The notes below the pieces were generated by a model, which made no database searches, was not told the DNA's origin, and saw nothing but the letters and a program-made list of their open reading frames with translations. Of a DNA stretch of 64,000 nt, positions 45,141 through 53,360 are shown one piece after another; within the stretch, counting starts at the first letter, position 1; each line of letters starts with the position of its first letter. Location: positions 1-64,000 of the forward strand of contig NZ_JAQNCZ010000001.1 of assembly GCF_028369055.1 (NCBI RefSeq), given 5' to 3'. The position numbers were made by a program, and so were the translations under genes. This DNA is from Cognatishimia sp. SS12 (GTDB lineage Bacteria; Pseudomonadota; Alphaproteobacteria; Rhodobacterales; Rhodobacteraceae).

Positions 45141-46186
45141 GCGAAACGCATGATATCACTGCTATGGCGGATATGTTTGATGTCATTTGCCCGATGCATC
45201 TGTTGGTGAATGCCGACCAGACCATCGCGCATGTGGGGCCGACGCTGGCCAAGCTCAGCACCGGGGGGCCGCCCAAGGGGCGGGCGTTTTTCGACATGTT
45301 TGAAATCACCCGACCAAGCCGTCTGAAAATGAGCCACGCGATTTTTACCGAGACCAGCACCCGCGTGCATCTGCGCCTGCGCCATGCCCGCGATGTCAAA
45401 CTGCAGGCCATTGTGGCACCGGCACCGATGGCTGGCATGCATATCGTCAACCTTGGGTTCGGGATCAGCCTCCGCGATGCTGTTCGGCGGTTTCACCTGA
45501 ACAGCAGCGATTTCGCCCCCACGGATCTGGCTGTGGAAATGCTCTATCTGGTTGAGGCGAAATCAGCGGCAATGGAAGCCTCGCGCAAGCTTAATCGTCG
45601 TCTGCAAGCCGAAAAGGCCGTTGCCGAAACGCAGGCCTATACCGATACGCTGACCGGGCTGAAAAACCGGCGCGCGGTCGATCATATTCTGCAGCGGTTT
45701 CTTGCGGCGGGCGTCGGATTTGCGCTGATGCAGCTGGATTTGGATTTCTTTAAGACGGTGAACGACACGCGCGGCCATGCCGCGGGGGATTATGTTTTGC
45801 AACAGGTGGCGCGGATCCTGCGTGAAGAGACCCGCGCATTGGATGAGGTGGCGCGCATTGGCGGCGATGAATTTGTCCTGCTGTTTCAGGGCAACGTTGA
45901 TGAAACGCTGCTGACCTCGATCGCTGAGCGGATCATTTCGCGGGTGCAGGAGCCGATCTTTTTCAAGGGCGACACCTGTACGATTTCAGCCAGTATCGGG
46001 ATTGCGCCGGTGCGGGCGGGCACCGTTTTGACCGCGCAGCAGGTGTTTGCGAATGCGGATCTTGCGCTGTATGCCAGCAAGGAAAATGGGCGTGGTCGGT
46101 ATACAGTCTTTACCCGTGCCTTGCGGCGCAAGGCGCAGATCAAAAAGGCCGAAGATGCGCAGAAAGATGCCAGCGATGCTGCATGA
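45137..46186 (+). CDS. HNOBA-GGDEF diguanylate cyclase
   Basis: 349 residues from GTG 45137. Residues 1-125 match the heme-NO-binding-associated domain (FDMFEITRPSRLKMSH). A helix at about 140-170 leads to the GGDEF domain: YTDTLTGLKNRRAVD, DLDFFKTVNDTRGHAAGDY and RIGGDEFVLLF. The I-site arginine motif is LDEV rather than RxxD, so product inhibition through it may be lost. It should make cyclic-di-GMP in response to the overlapping H-NOX-like partner. Confidence 0.87.
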   Translation: MSETHDITAMADMFDVICPMHLLVNADQTIAHVGPTLAKLSTGGPPKGRAFFDMFEITRPSRLKMSHAIFTETSTRVHLRLRHARDVKLQAIVAPAPMAGMHIVNLGFGISLRDAVRRFHLNSSDFAPTDLAVEMLYLVEAKSAAMEASRKLNRRLQAEKAVAETQAYTDTLTGLKNRRAVDHILQRFLAAGVGFALMQLDLDFFKTVNDTRGHAAGDYVLQQVARILREETRALDEVARIGGDEFVLLFQGNVDETLLTSIAERIISRVQEPIFFKGDTCTISASIGIAPVRAGTVLTAQQVFANADLALYASKENGRGRYTVFTRALRRKAQIKKAEDAQKDASDAA

Positions 46187-46222
46187 ACAAATCGCTTCAG
46201 ATCGCTGTAATGTCAGAGAAAA

Positions 46223-46297
46223 TGGCAGCCCGTAGGGGAATCGAACCCCTCTTTCCAGGTTGAAAACCTGGCGTCCTAACCGATAGACGAACGGGCC
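46223..46297 (-). tRNA. tRNA-Glu (anticodon TTC), copy 1
   Basis: 75 bases with encoded CCA on the minus strand: GGCCCGT acceptor arm, anticodon TTC in GTTTTCAAC, and GGTTCGATTCC T arm. It is identical to copy 2, 47 bases upstream in the direction of transcription. Confidence 0.96.
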
Positions 46298-46344
46298 ATC
46301 ATCTGCTGTGCAGGGCGAATTTTCCAGGAAAATTCTAGCTTCGG

Positions 46345-46419
46345 TGGCAGCCCGTAGGGGAATCGAACCCCTCTTTCCAGGTTGAAAACCTGGCGTCCTA
46401 ACCGATAGACGAACGGGCC
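46345..46419 (-). tRNA. tRNA-Glu (anticodon TTC), copy 2
   Basis: Same 75 bases as copy 1. Both are on the minus strand downstream of recJ, so they are likely made in one precursor. The short spacer between them is not similar to the flanks, so only the tRNA itself appears duplicated. Confidence 0.96.
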
Positions 46420-46573
46420 GTGCCGAAGCGTGAGGCGGTATTTATGCAAAGCGCCTTTGGCGCGCAAGTGGAAAATCGCGGGCCGATGAATTTTTTCCTG
46501 TGACACGGCACGGGGCGCGATACCGCACGGTCAAAGCCCTGTGCAGCCGCGAAAAACCAGACCTAGGCGTGTG

Positions 46574-48316
46574 TTATGCCGGGGCGGCATCCTCAAGCCT
46601 CAGTTGCACCGACTGACGTCCGCCCCATGTGTTGATGTCAAGGCGTCCAGCCAGGTGAAACCGCTTGCCGCCGTGATTCTCAAGCGCGGCACCGAGCGGT
46701 GTGTCAAAAGCGCCAAAGCAGATCGCATCGAGGCGCGCACTCATGCCATCCCCAAAGGTCAGTTTCAGGTGGCTGTCGCCAATACGTTTGGCAAAGCGGA
46801 TCTCGGCCTCGGGAAAGGCAAAGCGCGGGGCCGGTGCGCCTGCGCCAAACGGCCCGGCGGCTTCGATCTGCTGCACCAGATCAATGGATGCGCCGCCGGG
46901 CATCAGCATCCCGTCAAGTTTCAGGTCAGCCGGGCCAATGTCACCCGCGCCCTGTTTCTCCAAAAGTTCTGACAGGCGCGCCATCGCTGGCTCAAGCTTA
47001 TCGCGCATCACCGTCAGCCCGGCGGCCATTTTGTGACCGCCGCCTTTGACCAGCAGTCCTTCGCTGGCCAGGCGCTGGATGGCTGCGCCCAGATCAATAC
47101 CGCTGACCGAACGACCCGATCCTTTGCCTTCATCGCCGTCAAAGCCAATGACCACCGAGGGACGATTGCTGGATTCTTTCAGGCGGCTGGCGACAATGCC
47201 CACAACACCGGGGTGCCAGCCTTCGCCAGCGGCCCAGATCAGCGGTGCATCAAGCCCGCGCTCTTCGGCCTGCGCCGCCGCCGCCGCGCGCACGCCGGCC
47301 TCGATATCGCGGCGCTCGGTGTTGAGCATGTCAAGGCGCTCGGCGAGCGCTTGTGCCTCATGCATGTCCTCGGTCGCCAAGAGGCGCGCGCCCAAGTCTG
47401 CCTGACCAATACGGCCCCCTGCATTCACACGTGGCCCCAGCAGAAAGCCAAGGTGATAGGTGCTGGGCGCGGTGTCCATCCTGCTGACATCCGCCAGCGC
47501 CACCAGCCCGGGGCGGGCACGTCGCGCCATGACCGTCAAACCCTGACGCACCAATGCGCGATTGACGCCAATAAGCGGCGCAACATCGGCCACCGTCGCC
47601 AGCGCGACAAGATCCAGCATGGCCATGAGGTCTGGCCCCTGCGCGCCGTCCTCGCGCATTTGGCGATTGGCCTCGACCAGCATCAGAAATACCACTGCGG
47701 CGGCACACAGATGCGCCAACGCGCCATCTTCGTCCTGCCGGTTCGGGTTCACCACGGCGTGGCAGTCCGGCAGGGTTTCCCCGCCCAGGTGGTGATCCAG
47801 AACGATCACGTCCGCGTCTTTGGCAGCGGCAATCGGGCCGTGCGAAAGCGTGCCGCAATCCACGCAGACGATCAGGTCATGCCGCGCCGCCAGCTCAGCC
47901 ATGGCCGCGTCGTTAGGGCCATACCCTTCGTCGATCCGATCGGGCACATATAGCGTTGCCGCGCGCCCCATCGCGCGGAGCCAAGTGACCAAAAGCGCGC
48001 CTGAACTGCCGCCGTCCACATCGTAATCAGCAAAAATCGCAATGCGTTCGCGGTGCTTTACGGCCTGTAAAAACCGCGCTGCCGCCCGCTCCATGTCACG
48101 CAGGCTGCGTGGGTCGGGCAAAAGGTCCCGCAGGGCAGGTGCCAGAAAGCTCTCGACTTCAGAGGCGGGCACGCCGCGACGCGCCAGCACCTGACACAGC
48201 GCGCGGGGCAGGTGGGTATCTTGGGCAAGTGCTTCGGCAGCACGGTCAATTTCAATGCTGGGGCCAACCCAGCGTCGCCCGGTCAGAGAACTGGAAACAT
48301 TCAGAAAATCAGACAT
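46574..48316 (-). CDS. recJ: RecJ, single-strand DNA 5'-3' exonuclease
   Basis: 580 residues. IAIFADYDVDGGSSGALL and DADVIVLDHHLGGE are the DHH catalytic motifs. FLLGPRVNAGGRIGQADLGARLL, GEGWHPGVVGIVASRLKE and GGGHKMAAGLTV (DHHA1) follow, and an OB-fold closes the protein. It works in recombination and mismatch repair. It follows glpX after 21 bases. Confidence 0.95.
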   Translation of the reverse strand: MSDFLNVSSSLTGRRWVGPSIEIDRAAEALAQDTHLPRALCQVLARRGVPASEVESFLAPALRDLLPDPRSLRDMERAAARFLQAVKHRERIAIFADYDVDGGSSGALLVTWLRAMGRAATLYVPDRIDEGYGPNDAAMAELAARHDLIVCVDCGTLSHGPIAAAKDADVIVLDHHLGGETLPDCHAVVNPNRQDEDGALAHLCAAAVVFLMLVEANRQMREDGAQGPDLMAMLDLVALATVADVAPLIGVNRALVRQGLTVMARRARPGLVALADVSRMDTAPSTYHLGFLLGPRVNAGGRIGQADLGARLLATEDMHEAQALAERLDMLNTERRDIEAGVRAAAAAQAEERGLDAPLIWAAGEGWHPGVVGIVASRLKESSNRPSVVIGFDGDEGKGSGRSVSGIDLGAAIQRLASEGLLVKGGGHKMAAGLTVMRDKLEPAMARLSELLEKQGAGDIGPADLKLDGMLMPGGASIDLVQQIEAAGPFGAGAPAPRFAFPEAEIRFAKRIGDSHLKLTFGDGMSARLDAICFGAFDTPLGAALENHGGKRFHLAGRLDINTWGGRQSVQLRLEDAAPA

Positions 48317-48337
48317 GTGCCCCCGCGGTTGACCGGC

Positions 48338-49309
48338 CTAGGCGTCAGTGTTTGGCGTGCGATAGGTCATGCGGCGCACCGACCCGGATTTGGAGCGCAT
48401 CAGAAGCGTTGTCGTCTCAAGCCAGCCCGGAGAGCGTTTGATCCCCGGCAGAAGCGAGCCGCCGGTGACGCCGGTGGCGGCAAAGATCACATCCGCCGTG
48501 ACCATTTCATCGCGGGTATATGTGCGGTCAAAATCGGTGATGCCAGCCTTGCGGGCGCGGGCGCGTTCATCGTCATTTCGGAACAGCAGACGCCCCTGGA
48601 TCTGCCCTCCCATGCATTTCAGCGCGGCAGCGGCCAGCACCCCTTCGGGTGCGCCGCCAGAGCCCATGTACATATCAATGCCAGTGGTCTCGCTATCAGC
48701 GCAATGCATCACGCCGGCGACGTCGCCATCGGTAATCAGGCGGATCGACGCCCCGGTGCTGCGCACTTCGGCGATCATATCCTCATGGCGCGGGCGCTCA
48801 AGGATACATACGGTGATATCTTTGGGCAGGCAGCCCTTGGCCGTAGCGAGCGCCGAAACCCGGGTGGCGGGCGGCATGTCCAGCGTTACGATGCCTTCTT
48901 GAAAACCGGGCCCGATGGCCAGTTTCTCCATATAGACATCAGGCGCATGCAGCATGGAGCCGCGTGGGCCCATGGCGATCACGGTCAGCGCGTTGGGCAT
49001 ATCTTTGGCGGTCAGCGTTGTGCCTTCTAGCGGGTCCAGCGCGATGTCCACGCCCGGGCCATTGCCCGTCCCAACCTCTTCACCGATGTAGAGCATTGGC
49101 GCTTCGTCGCGTTCGCCTTCGCCGATCACAACAACCCCGGCGATTTCCAAAAGGTTCAGTTGTTCGCGCATGGCGTTGACCGCTGCCTGATCTGCGGCCT
49201 TTTCATCGCCGCGCCCCACCAGGCTGGCAGAAGCAAGGGCCGCCTGCTCTGCAACGCGGGCCAGTCCGAGAGACAAAAGACGGTCGTGAAATTCGGGCTG
49301 GCTGGTCAT
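48338..49309 (-). CDS. glpX: GlpX, class II fructose-1,6-bisphosphatase
   Basis: 323 residues. VVIGEGERDEAPMLYIGEEVG carries the metal-binding acidic residues, DPLEGTTLTAKDMPNA is the phosphatase motif and GSGGAPEGVLAAAALKCMGG binds substrate. It serves gluconeogenesis. The order hom-glpX-recJ on one strand is conserved in alphaproteobacteria. Confidence 0.95.
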   Translation of the reverse strand: MTSQPEFHDRLLSLGLARVAEQAALASASLVGRGDEKAADQAAVNAMREQLNLLEIAGVVVIGEGERDEAPMLYIGEEVGTGNGPGVDIALDPLEGTTLTAKDMPNALTVIAMGPRGSMLHAPDVYMEKLAIGPGFQEGIVTLDMPPATRVSALATAKGCLPKDITVCILERPRHEDMIAEVRSTGASIRLITDGDVAGVMHCADSETTGIDMYMGSGGAPEGVLAAAALKCMGGQIQGRLLFRNDDERARARKAGITDFDRTYTRDEMVTADVIFAATGVTGGSLLPGIKRSPGWLETTTLLMRSKSGSVRRMTYRTPNTDA

Positions 49310-49399
49310 GTGAAAGGTCCTTGCATCTTATTGTTGTGCTTTAGGTGTAGCGGTCCGGGCGGGCGCAAACAAGCGCGGCCTGGCCCGCTGCCATGTCAA

Positions 49400-50686
49400 T
49401 CAGACGGATTCAATGCGCAATGCCACCGGCTCGGCTGCGAGAACGCCGGTTTTTTGCATCATTTCAACAGCTTCCCTTAGTGCGCTTTGCTGCGTCTTAT
49501 GGGTGACGATCAGCACGGGCGCTTCGTTGCCCACATGTTTGCCTTGCCGCATGCGGTCAATGCTGATGCCGGTTTCGCCCAGAATAGTGGCGATTTTGGC
49601 CAGGGCACCGGGGCGATCGAGCAGCGACATCCGCAGATAATATGGGGCAGGCGAATTGGAATAGGCTTGCTGTGGTTCTTTTAGATCTTTTGCCGGCACG
49701 CCAAAGGTTGGCAGACGCAGACCGCGTGCCACATCGCAGATGTCGCCGACAACCGCGCTGGCTGTGGGGCCTTCGCCCGCGCCGGGGCCACGCAAGACAA
49801 CCTGTTCAACCGCGTCGCCCTCGATCACAACCATATTGGTGCCACCTTTGAGCTGCCCAAGCGGGCTGTCAGCAGGGACCAAGCAGGGGGTCATGCGTTG
49901 CTCCAGCCCGCGGCCCGTCATCTGGGCCACCCCCAAAAGCTTGATCCGATAACCCATGTCTTTGGCCTGACGGATATCGTCGATGGAAATGCGCTGAATG
50001 CCTTCCAGCTGCACCCGGTCAAAGGCGACCTGCGTGCCAAAGGCAATCGAGGCCAAGATCGCCAGCTTGTGCCCAGCGTCGATGCCGCCGACGTCCAGAT
50101 TTGGATCCGCCTCAAGATAGCCAAGGGCATCGGCTTCGGCAAAAACCTCGTCATAGGGCAGTTTGGCGTCTTGCATGCGGGTCAGGATGTAATTGCAGGT
50201 GCCATTCATCACCCCCATGACGCGGGTGATCTCATTGCCTGCCAACCCCTCGGTCAGCGCCTTGATCACCGGGATGCCCCCGGCCACGGCCGCCTCATAG
50301 CGGATCACGCAACCCTTGGCTTCGGCGGCTTCGGCCAGCGCCTGACCGTGATGCGCCAGCAGTGCCTTGTTGGCTGTGACAACATCTTTACCAGCAGCGA
50401 TGGCCGCTTCGATCGCGGCCTTGGTGGTGCCGTCGTGCCCCCCCATCAATTCGACAAAGACATCGACATCATCGCGCTGTGCCAATGCCACGGGGTCATC
50501 TTCCCAGGCGTAATCTGACAGCACCACGCCGCGGTCTTTGTCGCGACTGCGGGCGGAAACAGCAGTGATCACCACAGGGCGCCCGGTACGGGCCTCCAGT
50601 AGCTTGGCTTTTTGGCGGACAATTTTCACCACGCCAATTCCGACGGTGCCAAGCCCGGCAATACCCAGGCGCAAGGGGGTCGTCAT
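49400..50686 (-). CDS. hom: Homoserine dehydrogenase
   Basis: 428 residues. LRLGIAGLGTVGIGVV binds NAD(P). VVTANKALLAHHG, YEAAVAGGIPVIKALTEGLAGNEI (about 130-155) and MNGTCNYILTRM are the catalytic regions. The C-terminal 90 residues are an ACT domain (MSLLDRPGALAKIATILG) for threonine feedback. AAAGGAGAA lies directly before ATG 50686. Confidence 0.96.
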   Translation of the reverse strand: MTTPLRLGIAGLGTVGIGVVKIVRQKAKLLEARTGRPVVITAVSARSRDKDRGVVLSDYAWEDDPVALAQRDDVDVFVELMGGHDGTTKAAIEAAIAAGKDVVTANKALLAHHGQALAEAAEAKGCVIRYEAAVAGGIPVIKALTEGLAGNEITRVMGVMNGTCNYILTRMQDAKLPYDEVFAEADALGYLEADPNLDVGGIDAGHKLAILASIAFGTQVAFDRVQLEGIQRISIDDIRQAKDMGYRIKLLGVAQMTGRGLEQRMTPCLVPADSPLGQLKGGTNMVVIEGDAVEQVVLRGPGAGEGPTASAVVGDICDVARGLRLPTFGVPAKDLKEPQQAYSNSPAPYYLRMSLLDRPGALAKIATILGETGISIDRMRQGKHVGNEAPVLIVTHKTQQSALREAVEMMQKTGVLAAEPVALRIESV

Positions 50687-50818
50687 GACATTCTCCTTTG
50701 ACTTCACTGCTGCCTTGCCGTGTAGCGCTTTCGGTGCGGGGCTGCAATCGGCGGATGACCGTTGAAAGAGGCTCGGAACCAAGTTTTGACGATTAGCTGC
50801 GCGTGCCCTAGATTAATA

Positions 50819-50834
50819 GAACAAGTGTTCACTT
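50819..50834. promoter_or_regulatory. Overlapping palindromes before the tetR gene
   Basis: GAACA-AG-TGTTC (50819-50830) and AAGTG-TT-CACTT (from 50823) are both perfect inverted repeats and overlap by eight bases. They lie about 20 bases before the TetR-family start codon, where a self-repression operator would be expected. The link is inferred from position only. Confidence 0.45.
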
Positions 50835-50849
50835 TTTTGACGGCTGAAA

Positions 50850-51437
50850 ATGGCGCGCACCTCAGGATCGCATTCCGAAATCACTGGACCCAAAATTCTG
50901 CAAGAGGCGCAGGCGCTGTTCGCGCGTCACGGGTACGCCGCCGTCTCAATGCGTCAGATTGCGCAGGCCGTCGGGGTGCAGGCCGGGGCGCTCTATAATT
51001 ATACGCCTGACAAGCAGAGCCTGCTGTTTGGGCTGATGCAAAGCCACATGCAAGATTTGACCGCGACATGGGCGACGCAGCCGCAGACTGGCAGCGCGAT
51101 GGAGCGGCTGAAGCGGTTTGCCGAGTTTCACATCAGTTTTCACCACGCGCGGCGAGATGCGGTTTTCATCGCTTATATGGAGCTGCGCAACCTCACGCCC
51201 GAGAATTTTAGCACCATCGAAGCGCTGCGGCGGCGCTATGAAGATGAACTGGAGCGGATCTTGAAGGATGGCGTCGCCAGCGGGGCCTTCGGCGTGGCGG
51301 ATACAAAGATCACCGCCATGGCGTTGATTGCGATGTTAACCGGCGTGAACACATGGTTTCGCGAAACAGGGCGGCTGTCGCTGGCTGAGGTGCAGGCCAT
51401 CTATTGGGATATGGCGCGCAAGGCGGTGGCGGCCTGA
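50850..51437 (+). CDS. TetR/AcrR-family transcriptional regulator
   Basis: 195 residues. The N-terminal HTH is GPKILQEAQALFARHGYAAVSMRQIAQAVGVQAGALYNYTPDKQSLL (about 13-60), clearly TetR type. The C-terminal ligand domain has the layout of the AcrR_C group: FHISFHHARRDAVFIAYME. The ligand and targets are unknown; pirin is convergent. The ribosome-binding site is weak. Confidence 0.88.
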   Translation: MARTSGSHSEITGPKILQEAQALFARHGYAAVSMRQIAQAVGVQAGALYNYTPDKQSLLFGLMQSHMQDLTATWATQPQTGSAMERLKRFAEFHISFHHARRDAVFIAYMELRNLTPENFSTIEALRRRYEDELERILKDGVASGAFGVADTKITAMALIAMLTGVNTWFRETGRLSLAEVQAIYWDMARKAVAA

Positions 51438-51457
51438 TCGACCGCCACCGAGGCGAT

Positions 51458-52369
51458 TTAATGCGCAGGTTTGATAAATGTCCCGTTGTTCAGCTCTGCA
51501 AAGGCTTGCTGAAGCTCGGCGCGGGTGTTCATCACAATTGGGCCGTGCCAGGCGACGGGTTCCTGAATGGGCGCGCCGGAAATCAGCAGAAAGCGGATGC
51601 CCTCGGGCCCGGCCTGGACCGTAACCTCGTCGCCGGTGCCAAAGCGTACCAACGTGCGGTTGCCGGACATATCGCGAATGTTCAATTCCTCGCCCGCCAC
51701 TTCCTTTTCGAGCAGAACGCCACTGGGCGCACTGGCATCAGCAAAGGCACCAGACCCCTCAAACACATAGGCAAACGCCCTGCGATAGGTATCAACCGGA
51801 AAGGTTTTCTTGACGCCGGGCGGCACAAAGATATCGAGATACTGCGGGTCAGCGGCAATGCCATCAACCGGCCCGGTCTTGCCCCAGAAGCTGCCGACCA
51901 CAACCTTTACCCGCGTGCCGTCATCTTCGAAAATTTCTGGAATTTCAGTGCCTTGCACGTCTTGATAGCGCGGCGCGGTCATCTTGAGCGAGGCAGGCAG
52001 GTTGGCCCATAGCTGAAAGCCATGCATCTGACCTTGCGCGTTTCCTTGCGGCATTTCCTGATGCAGAATGCCGGATCCGGCCGTCATCCATTGGATGTCG
52101 CCTGCGCCAAGCTGGCCGGAGTTGCCAAGGCTATCGCTATGCTCAACCGTGCCGGACAGCACATAGGTGATGGTTTCAATGCCGCGGTGCGGATGCCAGG
52201 GGAAGCCGCGCTCAAAATCCTCGGGGCGGTCATTGCGGAAATCATCAAACAGCAGGAATGGGTCCAACTCCGAAGGGTCATGAAACCCAAAGGCGCGGTG
52301 CAAATGCACGCCGGCCCCCTCCATCGTGGGCTGCGCGCGGCGTGTTTCTAATGTGGGTCGCAGAGACAT
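51458..52369 (-). CDS. Pirin-family protein
   Basis: 303 residues in two cupin domains. GFPWHPHRGIETITYVLSG holds the metal-binding histidines and SGILHQEMPQG the third ligand region of the N-terminal cupin. FEGSGAFADASA is in the C-terminal cupin. Some pirins are quercetinases, others regulators; the role here is open. AAAGGAGAA precedes ATG 52369. The 5' end diverges from a thioesterase gene. Confidence 0.9.
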   Translation of the reverse strand: MSLRPTLETRRAQPTMEGAGVHLHRAFGFHDPSELDPFLLFDDFRNDRPEDFERGFPWHPHRGIETITYVLSGTVEHSDSLGNSGQLGAGDIQWMTAGSGILHQEMPQGNAQGQMHGFQLWANLPASLKMTAPRYQDVQGTEIPEIFEDDGTRVKVVVGSFWGKTGPVDGIAADPQYLDIFVPPGVKKTFPVDTYRRAFAYVFEGSGAFADASAPSGVLLEKEVAGEELNIRDMSGNRTLVRFGTGDEVTVQAGPEGIRFLLISGAPIQEPVAWHGPIVMNTRAELQQAFAELNNGTFIKPAH

Positions 52370-52495
52370 GATGTTCTCCTTTCTGCATTGAAAGTAGGGG
52401 CGGCGCGACTTATGGCCAAGGGGGACCGCTGTGCATGGCGGCACGGGGTCTGTGCGCCCTGTTAGGGGAATTGCAATTATAGGGAGAGTTGCGCG

Positions 52496-52906
52496 ATGTC
52501 GGATGAGCGCGATGCATTTGGCGAGGCGCGGTCCGCGCTGCAGTCCCATCTGGGGTATAATCTGACCGCCTGGAGCGCCGGTCAGGCCGAGGTGCAGTTG
52601 CCGCTTGCCCCGTATTTGATGAACCGCGCGGGCATTCCCCATGGCGGAATTTACGCGACCTTGCTGGATACGGCGATGGGATATGCGGGGTGCTATACCG
52701 GGGACGAAACCCAGAAAACCTATGCGTTGACCGTTTCGATGACGGTGAATTTCTTGGCGAGACCCACGGGCAAGCGATTGATTGCGCGCGCGCAGGAAAC
52801 CGGCGGCGGGCGGTCGCTGTTTTTTGCAGAGGCGCAAATTACGGATGAAAATGGCACCGAAATTGCCCGGGGGTCGGGTGCGTTCAAGCGCAAAACAGCG
52901 CTCTGA
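52496..52906 (+). CDS. PaaI-family hot-dog thioesterase
   Basis: 136 residues. MNRAGIPHGGIYATLLDTAMG contains the hot-dog HGG motif and catalytic acidic residue, TVSMTVNFLARPTGKRLIA the long strand pair, and EIARGSGAFKR the end. It hydrolyses an acyl-CoA, perhaps aromatic. GGGAGAG lies nine bases upstream. Confidence 0.88.
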   Translation: MSDERDAFGEARSALQSHLGYNLTAWSAGQAEVQLPLAPYLMNRAGIPHGGIYATLLDTAMGYAGCYTGDETQKTYALTVSMTVNFLARPTGKRLIARAQETGGGRSLFFAEAQITDENGTEIARGSGAFKRKTAL

Positions 52907-53311
52907 CGGAGCGCGTGCGCGCATTCTCTGCCGGAATAAATTTCAAATTGCAAACTTATCGGGGTGAAATTCCGGCGCGAAAGCGCCTGCAATTTTCAAA
53001 ATTCACACAATTCTTAAATTGCCCTGAAAAATGCAATCAATTTCTTGGGCTTTCCAATGGCGTCTTGCGGATTGTCGGATGTAGGGTTGAGTTAAGATAA
53101 AATTATATATTTCAATAATTTGATGCCGTAATTGAATGTGATTTTCTTGTGCATATTAAACGTAGCTACGCTCTGCGGTGGAACGTCTTTCGGGTCTTCA
53201 CGCTTTTGTTGTCATTCCAGCGCTGCGGGCTGTGGATAAAACATTCTGCAAATCATCCACAGCGCCTGTCTCATCGCTTATGCTGAGTTTCAGCGGGTTA
53301 ACCGCAGCCCC
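52907..53311. other. Long AT-rich convergent intergenic region with structure
   Basis: 405 bases between two convergent genes, whereas most gaps here are under 100. GGCGC-GAAA-GCGCC (52974-52987) with a weak following T stretch may terminate the thioesterase gene; CCGGAAT/ATTCCGG (52931-52937 and 52969-52975) can also pair. The centre (53092-53160) is very AT-rich. CGTAGCTACG at 53161-53170 is a perfect palindrome and GGTTAACC at 53296-53303 another. DnaA-box-like sites follow. No protein gene is visible. Confidence 0.6.
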
Positions 53312-53360
53312 TTATGTGCTGTGCTGATGATGTCCACAGGATATCCCTAAATTCTCCACA
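53231..53360. other. Cluster of DnaA-box-like sites
   Basis: TGTGGATAA (53231-53239) is a perfect TTATCCACA box on the minus strand. TCATCCACA (53253-53261) and TTCTCCACA (53352-53360) each differ at one base, and ATGTCCACA (53330-53338) at two. They sit beside an AT-rich tract. They could be part of a replication origin or a DnaA-titrating or regulatory site. The last two overlap the 3' end of the aminotransferase gene. Confidence 0.45.

Noticed and set aside
53092..53106. CtrA-like site TTAA-N7-TTAT
   Set aside because: It has one mismatch to TTAA-N7-TTAA and sits in very AT-rich DNA, where chance matches are likely. It is not enough to support the origin idea.
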